A DNA stretch of 64,000 bases from Allodiplogaster sudhausi (GCA_945643635.1 CALZFC010000349.1:3732501-3796500), one strand, 5' to 3'. Positions 43,141 to 55,624 are shown, numbered from the stretch's first letter. The notes: generated by a model not told the origin, from the letters alone. Program-made: numbers and translations.

Positions 43141-45960
43141 TGAATGTGGTAATAAAATACGTTCCTTGTATGTGACTAAACATAAGATCTATAAAGCGTC
43201 TATGGAGTTGAGAGGGTATGATACGAGAGAGTCGACAAGCGGAGGGCAGGGTGGCTGGTTAAAAGTTAATCAGGAAAAAGTTCGCATCTTAACTGCTGGC
43301 CATTTTAGCAAGACTACCAAGCAATGATCAAATTAAGGAAGCGCAGGAAAACTGTGATTCTTCTGACAAGTTCTGGGTGAGTTGCTAAATGGAAGCTTGC
43401 GAAGAAGTAGATACATAGATCGAAGAATTCGGGTCTAGCAGTTGTGCGCTTCGGAGAAATGGTACCTTACAATTTGTGAAAGAGAATTCAAACTGACTAT
43501 GTCGTCCACAATAGGCCCGGATTCAACGACAAACTCGCTCTCGACGGCGGACAAGACCCTTCTTCTTCACACACTTCTCCAATAAACACCTGAACTGTGT
43601 TTCAAGACTCACGCGAGATAACACAAAACAGTTTATATTCTTAAAACTGAGAAGAGGCGAGAAGCGCAACAATAAATAATAACACATATAATGCCCGCAG
43701 GATACACAATCACAATCCCGGAGACTCTCGACCCGCCGTCCCTCGCTTTCACCCGAACAACAATTGACTCAGGGTTACGCTGAGTCACTAATAAAACTTT
43801 AGACTATAAACTATAGAAATACATCTAAAACGAGTTTAGCCTACGATAAAACACTAAAAATGAGATAAGTCAAATGGGTCAGATGGGAGGACACGATCCT
43901 CCTACAACTAGCAAAGGGTGAGACTTTTTTTTCTTTTTTTTCGCGTATGAGCGTAGAGTGCCTGATGGGTTGAAAAGAGAGAGAAAGCGAGACGATGACG
44001 CTCGCCCCGAGGCGTTGAAGATAAAATGTGCGATGACTCACTGCTCCGACCTCACACGTGTGTTTTCAAGAACGACACGCTACCAAATCGTGTCCCCAAA
44101 AAAGGTGGCGACGGCCTAACGAAAGGCCCGTCAAGTCGACCTATCCTCATGTCCTATCCTTGCCACATTCTGATTCTAGACTAATTTAGCATTATAATTA
44201 TTGTAACAAATAATTCAATTTTAACCCCTGCTTTCCGCGGGAGATCAGAAGACGAGAGTCCACCAGTCCTGGCGCTCTCGTCTAGGATTAGAACAGTCAA
44301 CAGATGCATTGAAGAGACTGTATTGAAGAGACTTTTGCCAGCATCAAAGAATGTAGAATGAAGCCATAAACACGTGATCATGAAATAAGTGATAAAATGT
44401 GCCACGTAAGACAGCTGGCAGTTAAAAGCCCGTACGCCTGTGTTCGCTTTCTTTCTCTATATTCTTTCTCTCGTTTCTTATCTCAAAACTCTCACGCCTT
44501 CTGGAGTATCTCTGTTTTCCTTTGTCAATCCCGCATTTTCATCTCCGGTCACATGCCAGCAATGAAGGGGTCAATCCGACTTGTTGATGACCGGTTGCAT
44601 TTGGTGCGTTCGCGTCACCGCAGCGTGAAAGAGTGGTAGGAAAGATAAAAAGAGGAGAGAAGAAAGAATGGAGAGGGGTTACCCTCCGATGTACTCTTTT
44701 CATTCTTTATCCCGGCAATAGCCGTGTATTTTCCCATATTGCTGTTCTTAGCCAAGGCGTCGCAGGAGACGGCGACCAGGACAAACAACAACTACTGTTC
44801 ATAAATCCAATTTAATGAATTAATAGTGAGAAGTAAAGAGTGAGGAAGAAAAGTGTTACGGCGGGGAGAGCGCAGTGGCCCCGCCCCCTCCGGAGAGGGG
44901 GGCCACTCAGGCAGCTGCCTGCAGAGGGAGAGAAAACACCTCCACAGGGCGGCTGGCAGCTTCCCCCCGCCACGGATCTTCGCCCCTCTCTCTCTATCTA
45001 GGTCCAACCTCATGTTGATAAGGATGTGAGTAAAGTAAGCGATAAATATGTCACTAAGAAGTCCAAGAGTAAAAACGTAAAAGGGGAGATCCGGGGTGAC
45101 AGAACTACATACATACATTCCCAACGGCCGGCTCTTACTCCATAGGAGAGCAGGCTTGACAAAAGCCATAAAATAACATTATCATGAATATTCTTCATAC
45201 AATGAAGTTTCTGTCTGATCAAATTATTGCAAGTGGGAAAAAGTAGCTTCTTCTTTTGGCTGTTTGAATCTATATCATGTGGGAATGTGTTTTACGACTT
45301 TTTATTCAAGACAGACGAATAATTTCATTTCATATTCTTTTCATGTTCTTAGCTGCCTGCTTTCTTCTATGGCTTTCTTCTATTTCGTTGTTGTTGTAAA
45401 TTGTGTGATTGTTCAATTAATAAAGTTTGAGGTATTGACCGAATAAATAGTTATGCGTAAGAAACAAACTAATGAAATACCTTAATACTGACATTGAATC
45501 CACTAACGATTTCTGATATACTGAAAAGTCTGCAGTTCGTTTCCAAACTCTGTTGATATTGAGCCATTTTTATCGACAGAACGTCAAAAAACACCTTCTA
45601 CTCTCGTCTGTTCGGCTCCATTGTTCGCTACGTTCATTTTCCCCCTTCTTGTTTCCTTTCCATTCTCTTCTCTATAATAATATTTATTGCACCGTGTCAA
45701 GTAATAAAAAAAATGCACGTATAAATATAATAATGCTCAACATGAGCATAATCACTATGACTAGTGAGAGCATAAAATTGTAACAATTAAACAAAAACTA
45801 ATTATATTCATCCATGAGTGGCAGCATTATGTATTCTTAGAAGAGACTTAAAACATGAAGCGTTTCGAGCTGCTAGAATATGTGGCGGTAGGGTATTCCA
45901 TCTACCTAATATTCGATATGGAAATGAATTCCTATGCTGTTCTTTACTAAATTGAGGACA
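43141..45960. other. No supported gene
   Basis: A GC-rich block (44860-44990) and pyrimidine-rich patches are present, but no frame has motif or splice support. Confidence 0.35.
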
Positions 45961-45969
45961 TAACTTCCC

Positions 45970-45973
<4 letters not shown>

Positions 45974-46003
<30 letters not shown>
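45974..46003. repeat. (CT)n microsatellite upstream of cystatin copy 1
   Basis: About 15 CT repeats, 64 bp before the ATG at 46067. The minus-strand paralogue has GA-rich sequence at the matching place (48400-48455), so it is part of the duplicated upstream region. Confidence 0.8.
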
Positions 46004-46008
<5 letters not shown>

Positions 46009-46066
46009 ATATCTTCCTCACATGTCAAATACTGTCTGACTTTCTCGCCCGCTCTACTCACGAAAC

Positions 46067-46869
46067 ATGTCTCGCTTCCTCTTCCTCCTCCCTCTCTTCG
46101 CCCTCTTAACTCTCGCTGCTGCAGCTCCCGGACTACGCTTCGATATCCCGATCGATAATGAAGTACAAGTCAGTTTCATCTTTTTTTTACGGCTTCTTGA
46201 AGCCATCCTGACCTGGGAGATAAAGAAAACCATAATTAATACCCGGGAGACTTAAAAACCTTAATTAATTCCTGGGATACTTTAAAAACCATAATTAATT
46301 AGTTAACTAACTTTTCTTTAACTTAAAATCCTGGGTCGTCAGAACCGTCGTCAGAATGGAATCTCCTATGTCGTCATGAAGGTACTGAATTTTTGAGGCT
46401 AAGAAGAGCTGGAATGATGCAAAATAGTATGGGTAGTTGAGAATTGTAGAATACTATGGTGTATGATGATTTTCTAAATATTTGGATAATATTCATATAA
46501 TGATTAACCATAAGATAACAAACTTATATTTTAGATAAAGACCGCCCAGAAGCAAGTGGTTGAAGGAACGAATTTCTTCTACAACGTTTTTCTTCTTTGA
46601 TTCTGCAATAGGTAGACGTTTTCTGCACATGTAGCTCCATTGAACATCCACCGTTTGACGAAACTCGACTCTGAAATGACGAAAACGTTTTGTGGACGGG
46701 TGGGCGGAGTCTAAATGTTCCTTCGTTCAGGCCGAGTAAGGTTGACGACTGCCTTAACCATCCTGAACTCGCCGAATACGAAATCACGCGCTCCGAGGCT
46801 CTCAATGATGGCCCTATCAGTTACAGCTTCGAGGAGATCGAGGGCATCCAGTCAAACAAGAGCCGCTAA
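46067..46869 (+). pseudogene. Cystatin-like gene, copy 1, with nonsense codon
   Basis: Exons 46067-46168 (signal peptide MSRFLFLLPLFALLTLAAAA then RFDIPIDNEVQ), a middle exon ending at 46380 (NRRQNGISYVVMK), 46535-46611 and 46741-46869. Exon 3 has AQKQVVEGTNFFYNV, the QxVxG papain-binding loop of cystatins. The codon that is Gly in copy 2 is TGA here (46598-46600), truncating the protein before the first conserved Cys; exon 4 still reads EYEITRSEALNDGPISYSFE and ends at TAA 46869, with AATAAA about 30 bp on. Exon sizes and intron flanks match copy 2, so this is a genomic duplicate that lost function recently. Intact, it would be a secreted cysteine-protease inhibitor. Confidence 0.65.
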
Positions 46870-47164
46870 ACATGCCCTCCCCAGCCACAATTCAATGCTC
46901 AATAAAAGTGTTATTGTTTATTGACTATTCTGACCTTGGGACGATAAGCAAATGATTGTGACTACGTTACGAAATACATCCAACGTGATTTTAATGGCAT
47001 CGTTTATAATACACGTTGCCATAATTTTCCTCTGAATTAACAGTCAAGATTCCTTGATGCCCGTGAGGCCGAATTGGCGTAGGCAAATCCCCTTCCTGAT
47101 TGTAGTAGAACCGGAGAAAGTTCTGCTGTGAGGACGAAAAAAGCTATATAGAGAGTTAGAGAGT

Positions 47165-47169
<5 letters not shown>

Positions 47170-47213
<44 letters not shown>

Positions 47214-47215
47214 AA
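47170..47215. repeat. (GA)n microsatellite
   Basis: GA run in the region between the convergent cystatin copies 1 and 2. Confidence 0.85.
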
Positions 47216-47505
47216 GAGACAGAGACAAGGAACGATTCTGCAAGAAAAGCTGTAATTGGATTTAAAAATAACAATGTTATGAAATTTTGGCGAACTAAAG
47301 ATTTGCTTGGTTTAAATAATTTTAATGCAGAGTGAAATGTATGGCAAAGTATATATTGTGAAATTCTGCGGCTTCGTCCAAAAGTCAAAAATGAAATATT
47401 CAATACCTCCTCTCACCCTCTTGTGATAATATTCGTAATCTTTTCCATTTCTGATTGTGAGTCGATATTTTGTTTTCGTTTCCCTTTCGAATACATTTAA
47501 TTTTG

Positions 47506-48393
47506 TTATATGCTAAGATCAGAACAGTCAATAAACAATGACACTTTTATTGAGCGTTGAAAGATGGCTGGGGAGGGGAAGTTTGCGGCTCTTGTTTGGC
47601 GGATCTTCTGAAAGCTGTAGGTGATCGGGCCACGTTTGAGGGCCTCGGTGCGCGTGATTTCGTACTTGGCGTTAGGGCAGACGGAAATGAACCTGAAAGA
47701 AGGAATATTTAGGCTCTGCCCACCCGTCCACAAAAGTTTTTCGTCTTTTCAGAGGTGAGTTTCGTCAAACGGTAGATATTCGCTGGATGAAAATGAGGAA
47801 AACCGCCTACCTGTAGCAGATTCCCTCGAGATCAACATTGTAGAAGTACTTGGTTCCTGCCACCACTTGCTCCTGGGCGCTGTTGATCTAAAATATAAGT
47901 TTTCTTAATTTTTACACGAATTTTACATGAAGCTTTACATGCTAAGAATAACAATAAAATCTTTTCACTTATTATTCTACAATTTTCAACTACCCATACC
48001 ATTTTACATCATTCCTGCTGTTTATTTGCCTTAAAACTTGTATGTAGTACCTTCTTAAGGATATAGTAGTACGTCCCATGCAGACGACGGTTCAGTTCAA
48101 TTACACCTTCCCGGACTTTGCGCTATAAGAATGCTGATTGATAAAAGTGTGAGAGAAAGGGATGAGGAGGCGATGGAAGCGATATACAAATTAAAAAAAA
48201 TTAATTTACTTATTAATTATGGTTTGAAGTCTTCCAGGGTTGTCACGTTTAGGGTGGATTCAATGCAGATGAAACTGACTTCTACTTCCTTATCAATCGG
48301 GATGTCGAAACGCTGTCCGGTCTTCTGAGCGGGAGCAACGGCGGCGAGAGCGAAGAGGACGACGAGAGGGAGAAGAAAGAGGAAGCGAGACAT
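47506..48393 (-). CDS. Cystatin-like secreted protein, copy 2 (best preserved)
   Basis: Exons 48280-48393, 48051-48122, 47811-47887 and 47506-47692, all in phase. The start at 48393 gives the signal peptide MSRFLFLLPLVVLFALAAVA; the upstream in-frame Met at 48462 would bury it. Exon 2 reads EGVIELNRRLHGTYYYILKK and exon 3 SAQEQVVAGTKYFYNVDLEG followed by ICYR, matching the 'A...N......Y......A..QVVAG..Y...V....C' plan of type-2 cystatins. Exon 4 has VCPNAKYEITRTEALKRGPI. Expected role: secreted inhibitor of papain-like cysteine proteases. Unlike copies 1 and 3, which stop at CGC TAA, this copy runs through that point and ends about 20 codons later, overlapping its own AATAAA signal (about 47548), so the C-terminal tail is probably altered. 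Confidence 0.65.
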
Positions 48394-48943
48394 CTTTCCT
48401 GGAGAGAGAGGGCGAGAGTCAGACAGTATTAGGAAAGAGAGAAAGAGAGAGGGGAAAGGCATAGAGAAAATACAAGGGGAACAAGAAAGAGGAAAAATGG
48501 AGACAGCCTACAATGGAAGCGACCAGAGGAGAGGAGAGCGCACCGGAAGAATGATGATCCGGGATATCCGTGCTTTTATTGTGAATCTGTTTAGAAATTT
48601 CCAGAAATAAGGTAATTAGATTTGCATAAAAATTGCGAAATTGAGATCTTTATGAAAATTTCACGGCCGAATCTTTATTCAACATCGGAAAAACTCACAA
48701 CGAATGAATTTCATAACGTATGTATGTATTTATCAGCATTTCCTTATCGTCTTATTGCATTCGCGCTTGAACTTTCCGCAAAGTTCTCAATTTAACAATA
48801 TTTATGTAAATCTAACTAGCTTATTTCTGGAAAGTTCGTCGGAGTATCAATAAAAAGGGCGGATGTCTTGCAACCTCATTCCTCATTCTTCCATCGTCTA
48901 CTCTTCCCTTTCTCTCACGCAGATTTTGTCAACTTTCTTACAG

Positions 48944-49532
48944 CTCAAACTCGTGTATGGTGTAGATGAGCTGAGACGTCAGCGGAAGAGCAGGCTCTAT
49001 AACATCAAGAAGGTACAACTTGTGAGGCAAACAAAGAGCAGGAATGATGCGTCATAGAATGGATAGTTGAAAATTGAAGAATATACTACATGTAAAGATT
49101 TTATTTGTACTTGAACATATAAAAAAATTTTTTCATTTGACAAGTGACTGTAATCTTGTCACATCATTATATGTTATGTATGAATAAGTGAGCAAATAAA
49201 TAAGATTAAGAAAACATATTTTAGATCATCAGCGCTTAGAAGCAAGTGGCCGCACGAACGAATTACTACTTCGACGTCGTTATCCAGACAGTTTGCACAC
49301 GGCAGGCGTTTTCTCCTCATTTTGCTAGAATGAATATCTACGTGTTTGACGAAACTTGCCCAAGAACTGACAAATCCTTTTGTGGACGGGTGGGCGGAGT
49401 CTAAATGTTCCTTCGTTCAGACTGGATTGCGCTTTTCATTCGAAAAAAGAAGAGTACAAAGTCACATGCATCGAGGAGCCGAATCATGGCCCGATCTTCT
49501 ACAGCTTCGAGAAGATCGCGGACATCCGCTAA
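48944..49532 (+). pseudogene. Cystatin-like gene, copy 3, degraded
   Basis: Exons 48944-49012 (VYGVDELRRQRKSRLYNIKK), 49225-49301 and 49421-49532. Exon 3 has TAG at 49237-49239 where copies 1 and 2 have CAG (Gln), and the inhibitory loop is changed to QVAAR. Its donor is GC (GCAGGCG) where the other copies have GT. Exon 4 reads EYKVTCIEEPNHGPIFYSFE and ends at TAA 49530-49532. I find no signal-peptide exon upstream. The intron-end text TGTGGACGGGTGGGCGGAGT is shared with copy 1, proving duplication of genomic DNA. Confidence 0.65.
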
Positions 49533-49599
49533 ACTTCGCCTCCCCAGACACCTTTCAATGCTCAATAAAAGTGTCATTTTTTTAAATTATTGACTGTTT

Positions 49600-50600
49600 A
49601 TTGACCATTCTGACCTTGGCATCTGACAAAGTAAATGTATTCACAAGGGAGGCGAAAACAAAAGCCATCAACTCAGAAATGAAAGTGCAAGAATGATCTC
49701 AAATCTAATCTATGTACATACTAACTTCTAGGAAGCACGCGCCCTATTCCTTTCTAATGTAGAGAGGCTCACCCATGTTTTCCTCTACATCAAAAGGGAT
49801 CTGCCGTTTACATGGCATCTGGCTCGGGTAGCTGAGAAGAAATAAAAGAACATCAAAGAAGAGAAGTCACAAAGAGCATTTTGAATTCTCTCTCTATATT
49901 TTTTTTTCGGTTATATTAGCGATTTCTCAGTGTTTTTTGTGACTTCTCAACATTTAAACGAGTTCAACTTCTGGCAGAGGGAAGCGTGTCTCAGGGATAT
50001 ACGTATGCTAAACCGGAAGGCAAGAATTCTGAACCACCTTGTGATCCTCCGGAATGTAAGGCAAGAATGGATTCACAGTTTTTACTACTTATACTTGTTT
50101 TTTTCTTTCATTTCCATTCACAACTCTCACTCTTTTCACTCAATCGATTTCTCTTCTTTCCTAGCTTAAGTCGTCAGCCGGAATGGATATGTCAATATTA
50201 ATTAGCCAGGCTTGAATACGATATCATTGAAAAGAAGGAGAAGGAGCGAAAGTAGGAGAGAAAAAATCTTGGCTTGGCTAGGCTTGAAGCAGTGAAACGA
50301 GCCTTGGCTTGGTTAGGCTTAAAGCAGTGAAACGAGAATTGACAACGAAATACTGCTTCGGTGAACAAATCCAAAGACATAAAAATCATGTGATATTGTA
50401 CAAAAGATTTGGACTTCAATTTAGGGAAAGTCAAGAATTTTGTTTCATTTTCGATTTTTTTTTCTTTTTTTTTTCTACATTTTCACATTCATAATGTCTT
50501 AACTCGTCCCGAAGCACTTTTCTTGAATAGGATGCATAAGTACTTTTGTCAACATTTTTTATTTGATTATCAGATAAGAAGAGCGTCATTTAATGACAAA
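49600..50600. other. No supported gene
   Basis: Short frames only; direct repeat CTTGGCTTGG..TAGGCTT..AAGCAGTGAAACGAG occurs twice at about 50270-50335. A possible short exon at 49745-49830 (minus) is not supported further. Confidence 0.3.
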
Positions 50601-50615
50601 TATTTCCGAAACCCC

Positions 50616-51139
50616 TCAGGGGTTGTGCTCGATGGGGAGGTTCTTGCGGCAGACCATGCCGTCGCCCTTGAAACACTCGAGGAGGAGCTGCTTGGCGGTC
50701 CACTCGATGGTGATGTGGTCGTTGTTCGTATCATCCTGTTGTATATTTATTGTTATTTTGTTGTTGGTTTTATTTATTTAAATAGGTATTTATAAATCTA
50801 AAAAAATTACACTATGACCAATATAAAACAAAAAAATATTTTTCACATGGTAAACTAGTGTTCGAGAGAGAGAAAGGAGTATTTATACACCTGGCCAAGC
50901 GCGTTGTAGACGACCATGGAGTCGGGCTGAGTGGCGATGTCGACAGGAGAAGCGGCGGAGTCGGAGGCCACTTCGGGAGAGCGGACGAGGCAGCAAAGGC
51001 CGACGGCTCGGCGGAGCTCCTCAATGCTGCCCTGCAAAGTGTTGACACATTCATTCTTAATTCATTCTTATTAATCGATGTACAATAAATAAATCATTCT
51101 TAATTCATTCTTATTAATTTATGTACTATCAATAAATAA

Positions 51140-51178
<39 letters not shown>

Positions 51179-51208
51179 CATATATAAATAAATAGATAAA
51201 TAAAATTC

Positions 51209-51243
<35 letters not shown>

Positions 51244-51546
51244 CAGACTGTCTAGAAAGATGATAGTACCACAAGGAGGGTGTTCGCATTGGCCTCGATG
51301 CCAGTGGCGAGGTAGAAGGCGGAAGGAGAGTCTCGGGGGGCGTGGCCTTCAAGTGGCTTATAAGCGCAGGAAGCGCGCTGTTTGCCTGAATTAAATTCTT
51401 AATAAATTAGGGCCTTAATTTTATTTTTCGTAATAATTTTTCTTTCACCAATTTATTTTATTTTATTTTTATGGTTTACCGCAGAACGTGGCATGCTCCG
51501 TGCGGCTCTGTGGCTCCGCAGCAAGGAATTCCATGCTGGCGGCCAT
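50616..51546 (-). CDS. Orphan four-exon gene, 147 residues
   Basis: Exons 51480-51546, 51270-51385, 50891-51031 and 50616-50735 join in phase with GT/AG introns (donors GTAAAC, GTACTA, GTGTAT; acceptors TTCAG, TTTGCAG, ACAACAG), the strongest host gene model here. Start at 51546 (ACAATGG context): [20 protein letters not shown]. Later segments are [49 protein letters not shown] and [20 protein letters not shown], ending NLPIEHNP. It has no signal peptide or membrane helix and seven Cys residues, so probably a small cytosolic alpha/beta protein. I do not recognise the family. An AT microsatellite (about 51145-51240) lies in intron 2. Larger overlapping frames at 51453-51817 lack splice support. 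Confidence 0.7.
51145..51240. repeat. (AT)n microsatellites
   Basis: Two AT runs in intron 2 of the orphan gene, with AAATA-rich sequence between. Confidence 0.85.
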
Positions 51547-52428
51547 TGTAGGAGGCGGGCAGCTCGAAGGGCGCCCAGCCATCCTCTAGCAGATCGGGAG
51601 GGAAGGGGCTGAATCGGGAGGCGCCAGAACTGCTGCCGCGCCCAATCGGAGAGCGCGATCGTGAATGTGAGGATGATCGTTTGCAAGGCCGCCGATGCAG
51701 CCAACTCTCACGCTCCCGCTTTCCAATTGGGCCGGCCAGTTTTGGCTGCTGCTTGAATGCGACATTGGCGCTGGGACGAGAGTCGACGTTGCCAGGAGGA
51801 ACGGAATGAGCCATCATGGCTGGGAGGAAGAGGAGAAATGGAGAGGAGAGCAGCCAAGCGGAGACTCAGCGACTGATGAAAATGCTTTTGGAAAGTGCCT
51901 TTTACATTTATGAATTTTTTAGCGGGAAATTATCCATTTTCGCCAAAGTGCAGCGATTTCATAGTCCAATTCGTGAATCTTTCACAAGCAGACAGAACAA
52001 AGTTCGATTTTTAAAATCTTTTCATTGAAAATGCACGAACTCCGTGCTGAAATGATGTTGAAATTTTTCATATTATTGAAATTCAGTGCAAATTTTTTCG
52101 TATTATTGAAATACAGTCAACATTAAAATCTAGCATAATTTTCACTAAACGTTTTGAAACTTTGAGCTCTGTTCACTGATATTATAAAAGTTCCACGAGT
52201 TTTGCATAGTAGTTCGGTTCCTAGATACTTATCCTCCTCCAAGTTGTGGCTCGCTCACGATCAGTATATTCGTCCTGTCGACTGACATCAGCCCAACGCC
52301 AACGGTGTCGACGAGAGCACACCTAGCACATCAAGGTCCACCTCGTCTGATTGTTCATTTTACCCTAGCAGAAGGGCCTTTTATGAACGATCATCGACGA
52401 TAACATAAAAAGGACAACATGACATTAA
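51547..52428. other. Upstream of the orphan gene, no supported coding
   Basis: GC-rich open frames at 51600-51820 overlap the presumed 5' leader; the rest is AT-rich and non-coding. Confidence 0.35.
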
Positions 52429-52483
52429 TTTCTAGCAATTTGAAGATGATCAACACATCTGCCTGTCGCATTGACCACGAACA

Positions 52484-52579
52484 TGAACCGTCTCGACGTC
52501 GACCCTCCCAGCGGTGTCGTCTACTCCAGGAAGCTCCTGGCCGCTGTCTCCAGCGCTGCCTTCGCTTATGATCGGGTGT
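52484..52579 (+). CDS. Possible first exon, repeated in the duplication
   Basis: ATG at 52484 opens MNRLDVDPPSGVVYSRKLLA followed by AVSSAAFAYDR and a CGG|GTGTAA donor. The same exon is at 55288 and, truncated, at 56302. Protein family not recognised; the downstream exon is not identified. Confidence 0.3.
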
Positions 52580-52745
52580 AACGCGATTATCTTGAGATTT
52601 GCCCGTTTGGGTCTTTGGAAACTTGTTCCTCGTTGGTCACAGGCTCATTTTTAAAGGTTTCTTCGAGAATTCCTACTCCTACTTGTTATTTCTACACGCT
52701 TAGTCGATGTCGGTCCGGAAGCCAAATAAGCGTCATTCTTGTATA

Positions 52746-54333
52746 CAGTACCGTCGGAAAGTCTATGAACTTTTGGTTTTTCAATCATAATTTCCTTCAA
52801 AGTGTATGAAAGTTGATGAAATTTTCAGGGTTGCTCTTTTGTAATAATAGATCTTCAGTAGCCGAATATTGGATTCATTGATCCACTACAAAGCGAAATA
52901 AAAATCAATAACTCAAATTACAAGGGTTGCATATTTAAACGTGCTGGATAAAATGGTTTATTTCCTTGGTATTCGGTAATTTTTTATCGGACAAATGGTT
53001 TAGCTGCATGCTAGAACATCTCTGCGATAACTTTTTGGTCCAGTCGATATTTATTCACATGTTGTTACATGCGGCCAGCCTCCAGTGCCAGATCCATGCA
53101 GTCGGCCTGAGATGCAGATGATTCAGGAGGACAAAATCGATCATTTACTACAATATCTATAATAATCATGATGTCCATTTATTCGGAGATGATCATTGAA
53201 CTAATTCAGGCGCTTACGTGATCTGTGGAAATTAGATGCTAACTATTTATGCACACTTTGGACACCGCGGTCAACTTTCGTCCGCAGTGCAAACTTGGTA
53301 AAAGTGATCTTGTACAGGAGTCCTTATTTCAAAAACTCTCTTGCCTATCTATAACGATAGTTAATAGGTTTTTCCAAGTTCAGAATCTTTATTTATTCAC
53401 TGTCTTCATGAGGCCACTAGGGCAGTAGATCGTTTGACGGCAGCCTTGCATAGAGTGGTACGATGTATTTGACAGCTGTGTATTTTAAAACAATCACAAC
53501 ATTAAACTGGCTAATTGAGATTAAAACAATTTCAGAACACTCTGATGTATAGATTATAGTGATTTTCGACTCGATCTAAAAAAGTTCGGGTTTAGTTTCC
53601 TGCCTTTAAAGACACCGAACTACACTATGGTAGGAGTGCATTCAAACGATCTACTTTATCTGGTGGTCTCTTAAAGCCAGGAAAGAACTAAGGCTATCGA
53701 TCATGAAGAAGGCTATTAACTATGATTTGAGATTGGTAAACCCGTTTTAGAAAATCAGACTCCCGCATAGCATCACTTTAAGTTGGTCCAGACTGCGGAC
53801 GAAAGTTGTCCACAGTGGTTATAGCGTGCATAAACAGTCAACATGTAATTTCTACTGCTATAATAACGATGTGAATAAGTTCAATGATCATCTCCGAATA
53901 AATGGACATCATGATTATTATAGATATTGTAGTAAATGATCGATTTTGTCCTCTGAACCTTCTGCATCTCAGGCCGACTGCATGAATCTGGCACTGGAGG
54001 CTGGCCGCATGTAAAAACATGTGATTAAATATCGACTAGACCAAAAAGTTATCGCAGAGATGTTCTAGCATGAAGCTAAACCATTTGTCCGGTAAAAACT
54101 TACCGAATACCAAGGAAATAAACCATTTTATCCAGCACGTTTAAATATGCAACCCTTGTAATTTGAGTTATTGATTTTTATTTCGCTTTGTAGTGGATCA
54201 ATGAATCCAATATTCGGCTACTGAAGATCTATTATTACAAAAGAGCAACCCTGAAAATTTCATCAACTTTCATACACTTTGAAGGAAATTATGAATGAAA
54301 AACCAAAAGTTCATAGACTTTCCGACGGTACTG
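52746..54333. mobile_element. Tc1/mariner-like fold-back element with long inverted repeats
   Basis: Ends CAGTACCGTCGGAAAGTCTA and its complement, flanked by TA on both sides (52744-52745, 54334-54335). The arms extend about 550 bp: blocks near 52840-52900, 53040-53160 and 53220-53290 recur inverted at 54190-54290, 53930-54010 and 53770-53830. No transposase is visible. TA target sites and the terminal motif suggest the Tc1/mariner superfamily (inference). Confidence 0.75.
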
Positions 54334-54406
54334 TACATAGAGGAAATATTGTCGAGAGATCATAATGGCGATGAGAATGCGTTCGGCTTTCTGTTATGAG
54401 AAAGAG

Positions 54407-54411
<5 letters not shown>

Positions 54412-54450
<39 letters not shown>
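54412..54450. repeat. (GA)n microsatellite
   Basis: GA run lying between the fold-back element and a second copy of its right end (about 54545-54606). Confidence 0.85.
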
Positions 54451-54452
<2 letters not shown>

Positions 54453-54908
54453 AGAGAGAGATAGAGAAAGAGGGAGTGAGGGAGAGATGGAGAGAGAGCG
54501 AGATAGAGAGAGAGATAAAGAAAGGGAGAGAAGAAAGGTTGAAGGAACACTTTGAAGGAAATTATGAATGAAAAACCAAAAGTTCATAGACTTTCCGACG
54601 GTACTGTATATTAACTTGGTGTGGGCGAAGAGAGAATCCTACTGATCCTCCATAAAGCAGGGTTTGAATTTTAACTCCTTCTTGATCTTTGATTTATCTG
54701 AAAAAGAATTGGAAGGTGTACTAGGTTCAGTGCATATCTCTTCTCTTCTTACGATGAGATAGGAGTAAGAATGCATCATATGCAGAGAGGGAGGCGCTGA
54801 CTGACCTTTTCTTTTCTCACGATAATGACCTCGGACATGCCAAGCTACGGAGGATAACCGGGCAATAATTGACTGAACTTCGGCAGAGATATGTATGCCA
54901 CCAGAGAC

Positions 54909-54940
<32 letters not shown>
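54909..54940. repeat. (GA)n microsatellite, duplicated at 55930-55960
   Basis: Same position in units 1 and 2 of the segmental duplication, with slightly different repeat number. Confidence 0.85.
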
Positions 54941-54943
<3 letters not shown>

Positions 54944-55549
54944 GAGGGAGAGAGGAGGGGGGGGGGAGTGAGACAGAGTCTGACCATGAGAGAGAGAGAA
55001 AGTCAGAATGGATAAGTTCTTGCAGTAAGAGAAAAAAGATACAACAGGGTGTTGGAAAAGAAAAAGTACTAGAGATGCGCAAAGAGTGAAATCAAAATAT
55101 GGAGCGGCTCAGAGAGCGAAAGAGAGAGAGATTAAGTGCGAAGCCGAATCAGTTGCAAACGCATTCTGCAAGTATGCCCAGTCCATAATAAGTCATTTCC
55201 TCTTTTACTCACAAATGTTGTCAGGGTCATCGTTTCTAGCAATTTGAAGGTGATCAACACATCTGCCTGTCGCATTGACCACGAACATGAACCGTCTCGA
55301 CGTCGACCCTCCCAGCGGTGTCGTCTACTCCAGGAAGCTCCTGGCCGCTGTCTCCAGCGCTGCCTTCGCTTATGATCGGGTGTAACGCGATTATCTTGAG
55401 ATTTGCCCGTTTGGGTCTTTGGAAACTTGTTCCTCGTTGGTCACAGGCTCATTTTTAAAGGTTTCTTCGAGAATTCCTACTCCTGCTTGTTATTTCTACA
55501 CGCTTAGTCGATGTCGGTCCGGAAGCCAAATAAGCGCCATTCTTGTATA

Positions 55550-55624
55550 CAGTACCGTCGGAAAGTCTATGAACTTTTGGTTTTTCATTCATAATTTCCT
55601 TTCATAGACTTTCCGACGGTACTG
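55550..55624. mobile_element. 75-bp hairpin remnant of the Tc1/mariner-like element
   Basis: It begins CAGTACCGTCGGAAAGTCTA and ends with the complement, with TA on both flanks. It occupies exactly the insertion point that in unit 1 holds the 1.86-kb insertion 52746-54606. It thus is a drastically shortened form of that insertion. Confidence 0.75.

Noticed and set aside
51476..51817. 113-codon minus-strand frame covering the orphan gene's first exon
   Set aside because: Its frame cannot be joined to exon 2 without an immediate stop, whereas the MAAS start at 51546 joins all exons in phase.
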